A stretch of DNA of 14,381 nt from CAYNTS01 sp964400495 (GTDB lineage: Bacteria > Fidelibacterota > Marinisomatia > SCGC-AAA003-L08 > D37C17). The stretch spans positions 1-14,381 of the forward strand of contig CAYNTS010000055.1 in the NCBI GenBank assembly GCA_964400495.1, in the 5' to 3' direction. Positions within the stretch are counted from its first letter, which is position 1, and each line of letters opens with the position of its first letter. The position numbers and the translations under genes are program-made. Positions 7,099-14,381 of this stretch are shown here, in pieces. The notes under the pieces were generated by a model that had not been told where the DNA came from, did not search any database, and saw only the letters and a list, made by a program, of their open reading frames with translations.

Positions 7099-7130
7099 AA
7101 AAGTCCAGACTATTCGGTCTGGACTTTTTT
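7099..7130 (+). terminator. Intrinsic terminator of rpoD-rpsU
   Basis: AAAAGTCCAGAC (7099-7110) and GTCTGGACTTTT (7117-7128) form a perfect 12-bp stem around the loop TATTCG. The T-run spans 7125-7130. It lies 22 bases after the rpsU stop and ends only 5 bases before the ATG of the next gene, so it either ends rpoD-rpsU transcripts or works as an attenuator ahead of the phosphohexomutase. Confidence 0.93.
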
Positions 7131-7135
7131 AATTT

Positions 7136-8482
7136 ATGACTATGGAATTAATACGCGGAATATCAGGAATACGAGGAATTGTTGGAAATGGATTAGATGC
7201 TCAAACTGTATCGGTTCATTCTAAAGCATTTTCAGAGATTCAACTAGATGGTGTTATTTTAGTTGCTAGAGACAGTCGGTCTCATGGAGCAGAATTATTA
7301 GATTCAATTTGTGTTGCTCTTTCAGAAATTGGTAGAATGGTAGTTAACTGTGATATCATACCAACACCTACAGCTCAGTTTATTGTTGAAAAACGAAAAT
7401 ATGCTGGAGGAATTGTTATAACTGCAAGTCATAATCCGATTCAATGGAATGGAATGAAGTTTATTGATTCCGATGGATGTTTTTTGGATGGTGAAAAGAA
7501 TAATTCATTATTTCAAATTGCAGATAAAAATCAATTTCACTTATCCAGTAAAGTAGGTAACATTGAAACTGACTCTAAAGGGTTGTCTGATCATATAGAC
7601 CACACCTCAGAATTATCTGTTGTAAATGCATCACAAATAAAATCAAAACAATTTAAAGTAGTTGTGGACTCTGTAAATGGTGCAGCCTCTGAAGCACTCC
7701 CTACTATGTTAGAGACATTAGGTTGTGATGTTGAAAAACTTTACTGTGAACCAAATGGAATATTTTTACGGGGTGCTGAGCCCCTCCCACACAATTTAAA
7801 AGAGTTGGGTGAGAAGGTGAGAGAAGTAGGTGCGGATGTAGGGTTTGCTACGGATCCAGATGGCGACAGATTAGCAGTTGTCGATGAAAATGGAAAACCC
7901 TTAGGGGAAGAATACACACTTACAATTTGTGCTGACACAGTATTAAGTCAAATTGATACATTGCCACCAATTGTAACAAACCTATCAACAACTATGGCTC
8001 TAGATAAAGTTGCAGAAAAGTATGAGAATACGGTATCTCGATCTGCAGTAGGCGAAATAAATGTAGTAAACCTTATGAAAGAAATAAATTCTGTTATTGG
8101 AGGTGAGGGGAATGGGGGAGTAATATTACCAGAATCTCATTATGGTAGAGACTCTTTGGTGGGAGTAACTCTATTTTTACAAAAGATGGCTTCTTCAAAT
8201 CTAAAAGTGAGCAAAATTTTTGCTTCGATGCCTCAGTTTAAAATGGTTAAAGATAGAATTGAATTGAATGAAATTAATCCCGATGAAGTATTAGAAAAAA
8301 TAAAACATTCATTTGCGGATGCGAAACAAAATACTTTAGATGGGTTAAAACTAACTTGGTCTGATAAATGGGTGCATATTCGTAAATCAAATACTGAACC
8401 AATAATAAGAATTTATGCTGAAGCACCATCACAGAGCGATGTTCTTGAGTTGATTGAATCAGTTAAAAGATGTATATTGTAG
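7136..8482 (+). CDS. Alpha-D-phosphohexomutase (phosphoglucosamine/phosphomannomutase family)
   Basis: This enzyme moves a phosphate between C1 and C6 of a hexose or glucosamine, using a phosphoserine. It is 448 residues, the normal family length. The N-terminus is ELIRGISGIRGIVGNGL. The phosphoserine loop is ITASHNP with S98, the metal-binding loop is DPDGDR at 240-245, the sugar loop is GGEGNGGVILPESHYGRDS at about 322-340, and the phosphate-binding C-terminal loop is RKSNTEPIIRIYAEA at 416-430. The SISGIRG-type start, TASHNP and GEGNGG best resemble the group often annotated as archaeal-type GlmM, but the sequence alone does not separate glucosamine, mannose, glucose or phosphopentose substrates. 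Given deoC downstream, a phosphopentomutase-like role is conceivable. Start is ATG 7136, or 7142 two codons later; neither has a free Shine-Dalgarno sequence, because the upstream bases are the terminator stem and T-run. Confidence 0.93.
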   Translation: MTMELIRGISGIRGIVGNGLDAQTVSVHSKAFSEIQLDGVILVARDSRSHGAELLDSICVALSEIGRMVVNCDIIPTPTAQFIVEKRKYAGGIVITASHNPIQWNGMKFIDSDGCFLDGEKNNSLFQIADKNQFHLSSKVGNIETDSKGLSDHIDHTSELSVVNASQIKSKQFKVVVDSVNGAASEALPTMLETLGCDVEKLYCEPNGIFLRGAEPLPHNLKELGEKVREVGADVGFATDPDGDRLAVVDENGKPLGEEYTLTICADTVLSQIDTLPPIVTNLSTTMALDKVAEKYENTVSRSAVGEINVVNLMKEINSVIGGEGNGGVILPESHYGRDSLVGVTLFLQKMASSNLKVSKIFASMPQFKMVKDRIELNEINPDEVLEKIKHSFADAKQNTLDGLKLTWSDKWVHIRKSNTEPIIRIYAEAPSQSDVLELIESVKRCIL

Positions 8483-8515
8483 GCAATATTAAAGTATGGA
8501 AATAATTAGTTAGTA

Positions 8516-9421
8516 ATGAATATAGAATCATATAATATTAATCAGAAAATTTGTATTGATGAAGTTGGAGTATCTGAACGAGTTTTACGATTAAATTCAA
8601 GAAGTATTAAAAAAGATAGTAAAATGTCTGCTTTATTCTTAGCGTTAAGTATGATTGACTTAACAACTCTTGAAGGAATGGACACTCCAGGAAAAGTTAA
8701 ACAACTATGTGTAAAAGCAATGAATGTTTGTAATTCTGTACCAGATTTACCGCATGTTGCTGCAGTTTGTGTATATCCATCTCTTGTAAAAGTTGCAAAA
8801 GAAACGCTGAGTGGAAGTGGGATTCATGTTGCTTCTGTGGCAACAGGGTTCCCAAGTGGACAAACTAGCTTAAAATCTCGTTTAGAAGAAATCCAATTTG
8901 CAATTGATGAAGGTGCTGATGAAGTGGACATGGTTATATCTCGAGGGAAATATCTTAGTGGGAATTATGATGCAGTTTATGATGAAATAGTTAAGTCAAA
9001 GGCAGTATGTGGAAATATACATTTAAAGGTAATTCTTGAGACTTCTGAATTGAATACACTCGATAATATCCGACATGCGAGTGATATCGCAATGGAAGCA
9101 GGCGCTGATTTCATTAAAACCTCTACAGGGAAAGCAAAATGCGGTGCAACGCAACCTGTTACTCTCGTTATGTTAGAAGCTATCAGAGATTATTATCTTA
9201 AAACTGGTAAGAAAATCGGGATGAAACCAGCCGGGGGAATTAGTGATTCAAAAACTGCATTAAAATATTTAGTCATGGTGAAAGAAACATTGGGTGCAAA
9301 ATGGCTTACCCCAAAATTATTTCGATTTGGTGCAAGTTCACTTACAAATGATTTGTTAATGCAAATTGTAAAACAGCAGACCGGTAATTACCAATCAATT
9401 GATTATTTTTCAAAGGATTAA
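8516..9421 (+). CDS. deoC: Deoxyribose-phosphate aldolase, eukaryote-like (DERA) subfamily
   Basis: This class I aldolase cleaves 2-deoxyribose-5-phosphate to glyceraldehyde-3-phosphate and acetaldehyde in deoxynucleoside breakdown. The Schiff-base lysine is K201 in FIKTSTGK, the second catalytic lysine is K237 in GMKPAGGI, and D138 in DEVDMVI matches the proton-relay aspartate. At 301 residues it is longer than the roughly 220-260-residue bacterial DeoC. The extra N-terminal part with MIDLTTLEGMDTPGKVKQLC, and the C-terminal KLFRFGASSLTNDLLMQIVKQQTGNY, resemble animal DERA from memory. The start ATG 8516 gives the expected DERA-type N-terminal helix; the next in-frame Met lies well into the conserved region. 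The 33-base gap before it shows nothing recognisable. The stop is one base before the aldehyde dehydrogenase ATG, consistent with channelling of acetaldehyde between products of the same transcript. Confidence 0.95.
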   Translation: MNIESYNINQKICIDEVGVSERVLRLNSRSIKKDSKMSALFLALSMIDLTTLEGMDTPGKVKQLCVKAMNVCNSVPDLPHVAAVCVYPSLVKVAKETLSGSGIHVASVATGFPSGQTSLKSRLEEIQFAIDEGADEVDMVISRGKYLSGNYDAVYDEIVKSKAVCGNIHLKVILETSELNTLDNIRHASDIAMEAGADFIKTSTGKAKCGATQPVTLVMLEAIRDYYLKTGKKIGMKPAGGISDSKTALKYLVMVKETLGAKWLTPKLFRFGASSLTNDLLMQIVKQQTGNYQSIDYFSKD

Positions 9422-9422
9422 A

Positions 9423-10877
9423 ATGGAAAAAACAACTAATTTTATTTCAGAATATTCACCAGCACTTGAATCTACCGATCATATTACAATTAATGAACGA
9501 TATAATTTGTTTATAAATGGTAAATTTGTTGCGCCATCTAGTGGTGAATATTTTGACACAATAAATCCAGCTACAGGAAAAAAGCTTTCAGAAGTTGCAG
9601 GAGCAAATTCTGAAGATGTAGATAAAGCAGTGTCTGCCGCTCAAGATTCTTACGAAAATATATGGTCTAAAATGCCGGCTAAAAAACGTGGGAAATATAT
9701 TTATCGGATAGCAAGAATGTTGCAAGAAAGAAGTCGTGAATTTGCAGTAATCGAAACATTGGATGGTGGAAAACCAATTAGAGAGAGTAGAGATGTTGAT
9801 ATCCCACTTGCTGTAGCACATTTCTTTTACTATGCTGGATGGGCGGATAAATTAGAATATGCTTTTCCCGGACGGCAAACTAGGCCTTTAGGGGTAGCAG
9901 GACAAATTATTCCATGGAATTTTCCAATTTTAATGGCAGCATGGAAAATAGCTCCTGCTCTAGCTTGTGGGAATACAGTTGTTTTAAAACCAGCAGAAAC
10001 TACACCACTTACTGCAATGAAATTAGCAGAATTGTTTCAAGATATTGATTTACCTCCAGGGGTGGTTAATATTATTACTGGTGCAAGCAAAACTGGTTCA
10101 GAAATTGTTAAACACCCCAATGTTAATAAAATTGCTTTTACAGGTTCAACTAATGTTGGTAAAATTATTCAACGCGCTTTATCTGGATCTCAAAAAAGAG
10201 TAACATTGGAATTAGGTGGAAAAGCTGCTCATATTATTTGTAATGATGCAACAATTGATCAAGCAATCGAGGGAATAATTAACGGAATATTTTTTAATCA
10301 AGGGCATGTGTGTTGTGCTGGAAGTCGGTTATATCTTCAAGAAGGTATTGCTAAAGAAGTGCTGTCAAAATTAAAGTATCGAATGGACTCGCTAATTATT
10401 GGAAATCCACTTGATAAAAATACAGATATTGGAGCGATTAATTCTAAAATGCAATTGGATAAAATTACTGAATTGGTTCAATCAGGAATTGATGAAGGTG
10501 GAATAGTGTATCAACCAAAATGCTCCCTTCCCCAAAATGGTTTCTTTTACAAACCTACTTTGATTTCGGATGTTGCACAGTCTCATCGTGTAGTTCAAGA
10601 GGAAATATTTGGTCCTGTTTTGGCAATTCAAACATTTAGAACCATTGACGAAGTGATCGAAAAAGCGAACAATACACCGTATGGGCTTTCAGGTGGTGTT
10701 TGGACAGACAAAGGTTCTAAAATATTTAAGATAACAAATGAAATTAGAGCAGGTGTTATGTGGGCAAATACATTTAATAAATTTGATCCAAGCTCTCCTT
10801 TTGGTGGCTATAAAGAAAGTGGAATGGGTAGAGAAGGCGGAGTACATGGTTTACATTCATATTTGGAGATTGTATGA
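9423..10877 (+). CDS. NAD(P)-dependent aldehyde dehydrogenase, catalytic partner (ALDH16-like N-terminal half)
   Basis: This cytoplasmic enzyme oxidises an aldehyde, probably the acetaldehyde made by DeoC, to the acid using NAD(P). It is a full 484-residue ALDH: YNLFINGKFVAPSSGEYFDTIN at the start, the IIPWNFP oxyanion-hole asparagine (about N166), FTGSTNVGK in the cofactor fold, LELGGK with general base E263, and FFNQGHVCCAGSR with catalytic C297, then EEIFGPVL and SPFGGYKESGMGREGG. I chose ATG 9423 because AAAGGA (9412-9417) is 5 bases upstream; an in-frame ATG at 9399 lies inside deoC. The stop overlaps the next gene as ATGA. The next gene encodes an ALDH-like domain, so the pair resembles ALDH16 enzymes, in which a catalytic and a degenerate ALDH domain are fused in about 770-800 residues. 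Confidence 0.93.
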   Translation: MEKTTNFISEYSPALESTDHITINERYNLFINGKFVAPSSGEYFDTINPATGKKLSEVAGANSEDVDKAVSAAQDSYENIWSKMPAKKRGKYIYRIARMLQERSREFAVIETLDGGKPIRESRDVDIPLAVAHFFYYAGWADKLEYAFPGRQTRPLGVAGQIIPWNFPILMAAWKIAPALACGNTVVLKPAETTPLTAMKLAELFQDIDLPPGVVNIITGASKTGSEIVKHPNVNKIAFTGSTNVGKIIQRALSGSQKRVTLELGGKAAHIICNDATIDQAIEGIINGIFFNQGHVCCAGSRLYLQEGIAKEVLSKLKYRMDSLIIGNPLDKNTDIGAINSKMQLDKITELVQSGIDEGGIVYQPKCSLPQNGFFYKPTLISDVAQSHRVVQEEIFGPVLAIQTFRTIDEVIEKANNTPYGLSGGVWTDKGSKIFKITNEIRAGVMWANTFNKFDPSSPFGGYKESGMGREGGVHGLHSYLEIV

Positions 10878-11737
10878 GCGATAGATTAGACATTCAAAAA
10901 ACATACAAATTATACATAAATGGCCAGTTTCCACGAACGGAATCTGGAAGATATTTTTCTATAAACAGTATAGATGGAAAATTGATTGCAAATACATGCC
11001 TTGCAAGCCGCAAAGATTTTAGAAATGCGGTTCAATCTGCTAGAAGTGCCGTGAGAGGTTGGAATAAAAGGACTGCGTACAATAGAGGACAAATTTTATA
11101 TCGCATTGCTGAAACTATGGAGTACAGAAAAGATCAGTTTGTTCAAGAATTGCTTCAACTTGGATTTACGCAACATGATGCTAAAACTGAAGTCAATGAA
11201 TCTATTGATAGAATCGTTTATTACGCAGGTTGGTCGGATAAGTATCAGCAAATATTTAGCTCTGTGAATCCAGTTTCGAGTTCCCATTTCAACTTTTCAA
11301 TTGTTGAAAATCAAGGTATTATTGCTATTATTGCTCCAGAAACCAATCCATTATGTGGTATATTATCTGTAATAATTCCAGCAATAACAGGCGGGAATAC
11401 TGTTGTTGTACTTGCATCAGAAAAGTATCCATTATCATCGATTTCTTTAGCTGAAGTTCTCCAAACTTCTGATGTTCCTGCGGGTGTTGTCAATATCTTG
11501 ACGGGTAAGGTTTCCGAACTTCATGAGCATTTTGCATCTCATATGGATGTCAACGGAATTGTTTATTGTGGAAACAAAAATAAAATCATGCAAACAATCA
11601 AAGAAAATGCATCTCATAATATGAAACGAGTTACAGTATATGAATCAGATGATTGGTTAGATAATGAAAAACAATCTCCATATTACATTTTAGAGAATAC
11701 CGAAGTCAAGACAACATGGCATCCAATTGGGAAGTAA
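10874..11737 (+). CDS. Catalytically degenerate ALDH-like partner (ALDH16-like C-terminal half)
   Basis: The 287-residue product is homologous to the first half of the preceding dehydrogenase. It has YKLYINGQFPRTESGRYF, a YNRGQILYRIAETME helix, DRIVYYAGWSDKYQQIF, GIIAIIAPETNPLCG (where PWN is PET), TGGNTVVVLASEKYPLSSISLAEVL and DVPAGVVNILTG. The counterpart of LELGGK is VYESDDW, and the protein ends before any catalytic cysteine region, so it should not act as a dehydrogenase alone. It closes cleanly with TEVKTTWHPIGK, has GGAG 5 bases before its ATG, and overlaps its neighbour by four bases. That argues for a maintained pseudoenzyme subunit, not decay. Total length with the partner is 771 residues, about that of bacterial ALDH16, so a structural or oligomerisation role beside the catalytic subunit is inferred. 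Confidence 0.85.
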   Translation: MSDRLDIQKTYKLYINGQFPRTESGRYFSINSIDGKLIANTCLASRKDFRNAVQSARSAVRGWNKRTAYNRGQILYRIAETMEYRKDQFVQELLQLGFTQHDAKTEVNESIDRIVYYAGWSDKYQQIFSSVNPVSSSHFNFSIVENQGIIAIIAPETNPLCGILSVIIPAITGGNTVVVLASEKYPLSSISLAEVLQTSDVPAGVVNILTGKVSELHEHFASHMDVNGIVYCGNKNKIMQTIKENASHNMKRVTVYESDDWLDNEKQSPYYILENTEVKTTWHPIGK

Positions 11738-11790
11738 AATCTCAACATCAATATAATAAAATTAATTCCAATACAAAGGATAAGATAAAA

Positions 11791-13209
11791 ATGAAAGACG
11801 ACACCATTATAATCCCTAAAAAGGGTACGGATATTGAACTACAAATAGAGTCATTAGCATTTGGTGGGATGGGCGTATCGCATTTTGGTGATATGGTTGT
11901 TTTTGTAAAAAATGCAATTCCGGGAATGAAAGTATTAGCTCGTATTACTAAAAAGCGTTCTAAATATTTAGAAACCCATACCGTAGAAGTAATTGAAAAT
12001 TCACCGTTAGCAGTTGATGTAAAATGCAATCATTTTGCAGATTGTGGAGGGTGCGCATTTCAAAATTTGAATTATAAAGAACAATTGTTGGCAAAAGAGC
12101 ATCAAGTTGCTGATGTATTTAGGCGGATTGGTGGATTCCAAGATATTTCAGTTGAGACAATACTGGGTTGTGAAGAAGTTTTTAACTATCGTAATAAAAT
12201 GGAATTTACTTTTGCAAATCGACGATGGGTTACAGATGGAGAACCCGAAGGGGTTGAAACAAACTTTGCTCTTGGACTTCATATACCCGGAAGATTTGAT
12301 AAAATATTAAATATTGATGAATGTCATATTCAGTCAAAAGATGCAAATAGAATTTTGGCAATAGTTAAAACTCTAGCACAAGAACTAGAATTACTACCCT
12401 ATGATATAAAAGAGCATACAGGATTTTTACGTCATTTAATGATTCGTCATGCTCAAAACACCAATGAAATAATGGTTAATATTGTCACTTCATCAGATGG
12501 GACAAAGGCATTACAACCTATTGTTAAAACTTTAACAGAAACATTTCCAAATATTAAGAGCATTGTAAATAATGTTACAACTCGTAGGGCGGGTGTTTCA
12601 ACAGGCGAGCAACAATTTGTAATGTTTGGAAAAGATACTATTAATGAAAACTTAGATACATATACGTACACAATTTCAGCAGATTCATTTTTTCAAACAA
12701 ATTCAAAGCAAGCTGAAGTTTTGTACAAGCTTATAAAAGAAGAAGCTTCGTTATCAGGCAATGAAGTAGTTTACGATTTATTCTGTGGTACAGGTTCAAT
12801 TTCAATTTTTGTAGCCGATGAAGCCAAAATGGTGTATGGGTTTGAGCTAGTTATGCCAGCAGTACAAGATGCAATGCAAAATGCTATTAAAAATGGAGTT
12901 AAGAATGCTTGGTTCTTTGGTGGAGATTTAATGAATATTTTCCAAACAAACGAAGAGGCAAAGCAATTACCTAAACCAGATGTGATGATTGTTGATCCTC
13001 CACGTGCAGGTTTACATCCAAAAACAATTCCGGATATTTTAGAAAAATCTCCCAAACGGATTGTGTATGTTTCTTGTAATCCATCAACTCAAGCTCGGGA
13101 TGTAAAAGAATTATGTGAAAATGGGTATTCATTGGAGAAGTTAAGACCTGTAGATATGTTTCCACATACTCCACATGTTGAAAATATTGCCACATTAGTT
13201 AAAAAATAA
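11791..13209 (+). CDS. rlmD: 23S rRNA (uracil-5-)-methyltransferase, RlmD/RumA family
   Basis: This SAM-dependent enzyme methylates C5 of a uridine in RNA, in the best-known relative U1939 of 23S rRNA. Residues 1-70 form a TRAM-like beta domain (IESLAFGGMGVSHFGDMVVFV). C79, C85 and C88 (C-x5-C-x2-C) with C178 are the expected 4Fe-4S ligands. The SAM fold starts at YDLFCGTGSISIF (about 328-340), followed by VDPPRAGLHP (401-410), the catalytic nucleophile C429 in YVSCNP, and the general-base E464 in PHVENIA. ATG 11791 is preceded by AAAGGA (11775-11780) and gives 472 residues. An in-frame ATG at 11716 lies inside the ALDH-like gene and adds 25 polar residues unlike the family. The exact target, RlmD, RlmC or a dual-site enzyme, cannot be fixed from sequence. 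The stop overlaps the ABC ATPase start as TAATG. Confidence 0.92.
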   Translation: MKDDTIIIPKKGTDIELQIESLAFGGMGVSHFGDMVVFVKNAIPGMKVLARITKKRSKYLETHTVEVIENSPLAVDVKCNHFADCGGCAFQNLNYKEQLLAKEHQVADVFRRIGGFQDISVETILGCEEVFNYRNKMEFTFANRRWVTDGEPEGVETNFALGLHIPGRFDKILNIDECHIQSKDANRILAIVKTLAQELELLPYDIKEHTGFLRHLMIRHAQNTNEIMVNIVTSSDGTKALQPIVKTLTETFPNIKSIVNNVTTRRAGVSTGEQQFVMFGKDTINENLDTYTYTISADSFFQTNSKQAEVLYKLIKEEASLSGNEVVYDLFCGTGSISIFVADEAKMVYGFELVMPAVQDAMQNAIKNGVKNAWFFGGDLMNIFQTNEEAKQLPKPDVMIVDPPRAGLHPKTIPDILEKSPKRIVYVSCNPSTQARDVKELCENGYSLEKLRPVDMFPHTPHVENIATLVKK

Positions 13210-14138
13210 TGTACAAACAGAGTAACTTAGCGATTTCAATCCAATCACTTTACAAAACTTATGAAGGTGGATTTGAAGCATTAAATGGAATTGATTTAGA
13301 CATTCCAAAAGGGTCATTTTTTGGATTATTGGGTCCCAATGGAGCTGGAAAAACAACTACGATTGGAATTTTAACAGGTCTTGTAAAACTAACTTCTGGT
13401 TTTGCTCATATTTTAGGACATAATGTAATTTCAGATTTTCGTAAATCAAGACGATTAGTAGGTTTATCTCCCCAAGAGCTCAACTTTGATGTATTCTTTA
13501 CAATTGATGAATTATTATTACTTCAAGCAGGTTATTATGGAATATCACGAAGTGAATCCAGAAAACGTGTGGATGAGATTTTAGATCAATTTGGTTTATA
13601 CGAAAAACGGCACAATAAAGCTAGGCAACTTTCGGGTGGAATGAAGCGAAGAGTGCAAATTGCTAAAGCAATTGTCCATGACCCTCCAATAATTATTTTA
13701 GATGAACCAACAGCCGGTGTAGATATTGAACTTCGTCATATGCTTTGGGATTATTTGAGAACAATAAATAATGATGGTAAAACTATTCTTTTGACTACTC
13801 ACTATATTGAAGAAGCAGAAAATTTATGTGATACAGTTGCAATTATTGATAATGGGAATATCATTTCTCAAGGATCGCCAAAGGAATTGATTAAATCTAT
13901 TGGAAAATCGACTGTAGATATCCAAATTGCACAGCAAAATGGAGAAATGAGTTTAGAAGATTGGGAATATACCTTACTTGAAAATCATCTTGTCATATCT
14001 GTAAATGATTCTGAAAAGGAACTTCCTAAAATCATTCAACAATTAACGAAGCAAAATATCCTAATTGAAAATATTAAGTTAAATAATAGCTCTCTTGAAG
14101 ATGTATTTTTATCCCTAACGGGTAAAGTGATTAAATAA
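13209..14138 (+). CDS. ABC transporter ATP-binding protein (NodI/DrrA/CcmA-like)
   Basis: This 309-residue cytoplasmic ATPase energises an ABC-2 type exporter whose permease begins at its stop codon. Walker A is GPNGAGKTT (42-50), the Q-loop is SPQE (Q89), the signature is LSGGM (141-145), Walker B is IIILDEPTAGVD with E166 as catalytic base, and the H-loop is LLTTHY (H198). The C-terminal 75 residues (from about 235) form a separate regulatory extension ending NNSSLEDVFLSLTGKVIK, common in this exporter class. ATG 13209 overlaps the methyltransferase stop by one base (TAATG), implying coupled translation. The exported substrate is unknown; relatives export lipids, polysaccharide precursors, drugs or nodulation factors. 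Confidence 0.95.
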   Translation: MYKQSNLAISIQSLYKTYEGGFEALNGIDLDIPKGSFFGLLGPNGAGKTTTIGILTGLVKLTSGFAHILGHNVISDFRKSRRLVGLSPQELNFDVFFTIDELLLLQAGYYGISRSESRKRVDEILDQFGLYEKRHNKARQLSGGMKRRVQIAKAIVHDPPIIILDEPTAGVDIELRHMLWDYLRTINNDGKTILLTTHYIEEAENLCDTVAIIDNGNIISQGSPKELIKSIGKSTVDIQIAQQNGEMSLEDWEYTLLENHLVISVNDSEKELPKIIQQLTKQNILIENIKLNNSSLEDVFLSLTGKVIK

Positions 14139-14381
14139 TGAGAATCTTTAATATTGGGTTTTATACTTTAATCCGAAGAGAGACACTCCGATTTTTTGTA
14201 TTGTATAGGCAAACAATTTTGCCTAGTTTAATTTCATCAGGATTATATATAATTGTATTTGGACAATCATTGGGATCGCGAATTGGTGATATTAAAAATA
14301 CTGATTATATTCACTTTATAATTCCTGGTCTAATCATGATGTCCGTGATAAATCACGCATATCAAAACTCATCTTCAAGCA
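14138..14381 (+). CDS. ABC-2 type transporter permease (5' part, cut by the window end)
   Basis: This is the first 81 codons of the membrane partner of the preceding ATPase. The N-terminus MRIFNIGFYTLIRRETLRFF is an amphipathic cytoplasmic lead-in. The first membrane segment lies around residues 27-42 (ILPSLISSGLYIIVFG), and a second begins near HFIIPGLIMMSVI, a typical ABC-2 permease motif. It starts with the TAATG overlap at 14138. Similarity of the start and of the IPGLIMMSV region to NodJ/DrrB-like exporters is from memory. The rest of the gene is outside the window. Confidence 0.9.
   Translation, partial: MRIFNIGFYTLIRRETLRFFVLYRQTILPSLISSGLYIIVFGQSLGSRIGDIKNTDYIHFIIPGLIMMSVINHAYQNSSSS

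Noticed and set aside
10874..11737. Decayed pseudogene of aldehyde dehydrogenase
   Set aside because: An intact frame, a ribosome-binding site, the ATGA overlap and ALDH16-like total length argue for a functional partner.
11716..11790. Upstream ATG for the rRNA methyltransferase
   Set aside because: The extra residues are polar and unlike the family, and AAAGGA points to ATG 11791.

Overview
The window is a compact, AT-rich stretch (by eye about one third G+C) with every gene on the + strand and almost no intergenic space. It suggests a free-living bacterium of the Fibrobacterota-Chlorobiota-Bacteroidota (FCB) side of the tree, possibly Candidatus Marinimicrobia (SAR406). The reasons are a lipoprotein with a C-terminal GWxTD domain, a short primary sigma factor without region 1.1 whose core resembles the Bacteroidota type, an exported beta-propeller protein next to the GWxTD protein, and low G+C. 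This placement is inference; no rRNA or other phylogenetic marker beyond RpoD and S21 is present.

Region 1 (about 122-5665) is one tight run of genes: cofactor-independent phosphoglycerate mutase (gpmI), an exported beta-propeller protein, a GWxTD lipoprotein, a stand-alone PD-(D/E)XK nuclease with a probable iron-sulfur cluster, and a GNAT acetyltransferase. Neighbours overlap or are separated by fewer than 10 bases, so they are probably co-transcribed. The propeller gene appears to start at a non-standard ATT (or ATA) codon inside or at the end of gpmI, which restores a signal peptide. Bases 1-121 hold no gene I can support.

Region 2 (about 5666-7130) is an information-processing unit. A structured leader with a perfect 11-bp hairpin precedes rpoD, which carries a lysine/alanine/threonine-rich N-terminal tail. 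A small rpsU gene (ribosomal protein S21, 58 codons, TTG start) follows, and then a textbook intrinsic terminator.

Region 3 (7136-11737) holds carbon metabolism: an alpha-D-phosphohexomutase whose start codon lies only 5 bases after the terminator T-run, a eukaryote-like deoxyribose-phosphate aldolase (deoC), a catalytically complete aldehyde dehydrogenase, and a shorter ALDH-like partner without a catalytic cysteine. The last two overlap by ATGA and together look like an ALDH16-type enzyme split into two genes. The likely flow is phosphopentose isomerisation, DeoC cleavage to glyceraldehyde-3-phosphate and acetaldehyde, then oxidation of the aldehyde.

Region 4 (11791-14381) has an RlmD/RumA-family rRNA m5U methyltransferase, then an ABC transporter ATPase and the start of its ABC-2 permease. 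These last three genes are joined by two TAATG stop/start overlaps, and the window ends inside the permease.

Most genes are ordinary housekeeping genes. I see no defence island, CRISPR array, mobile element or prophage. The points worth a second look are the non-canonical start of the propeller gene, the rpoD leader and sigma tail, the rpsU start region, the terminator abutting the hexomutase gene, and the split ALDH16-like pair next to a eukaryote-type DeoC.
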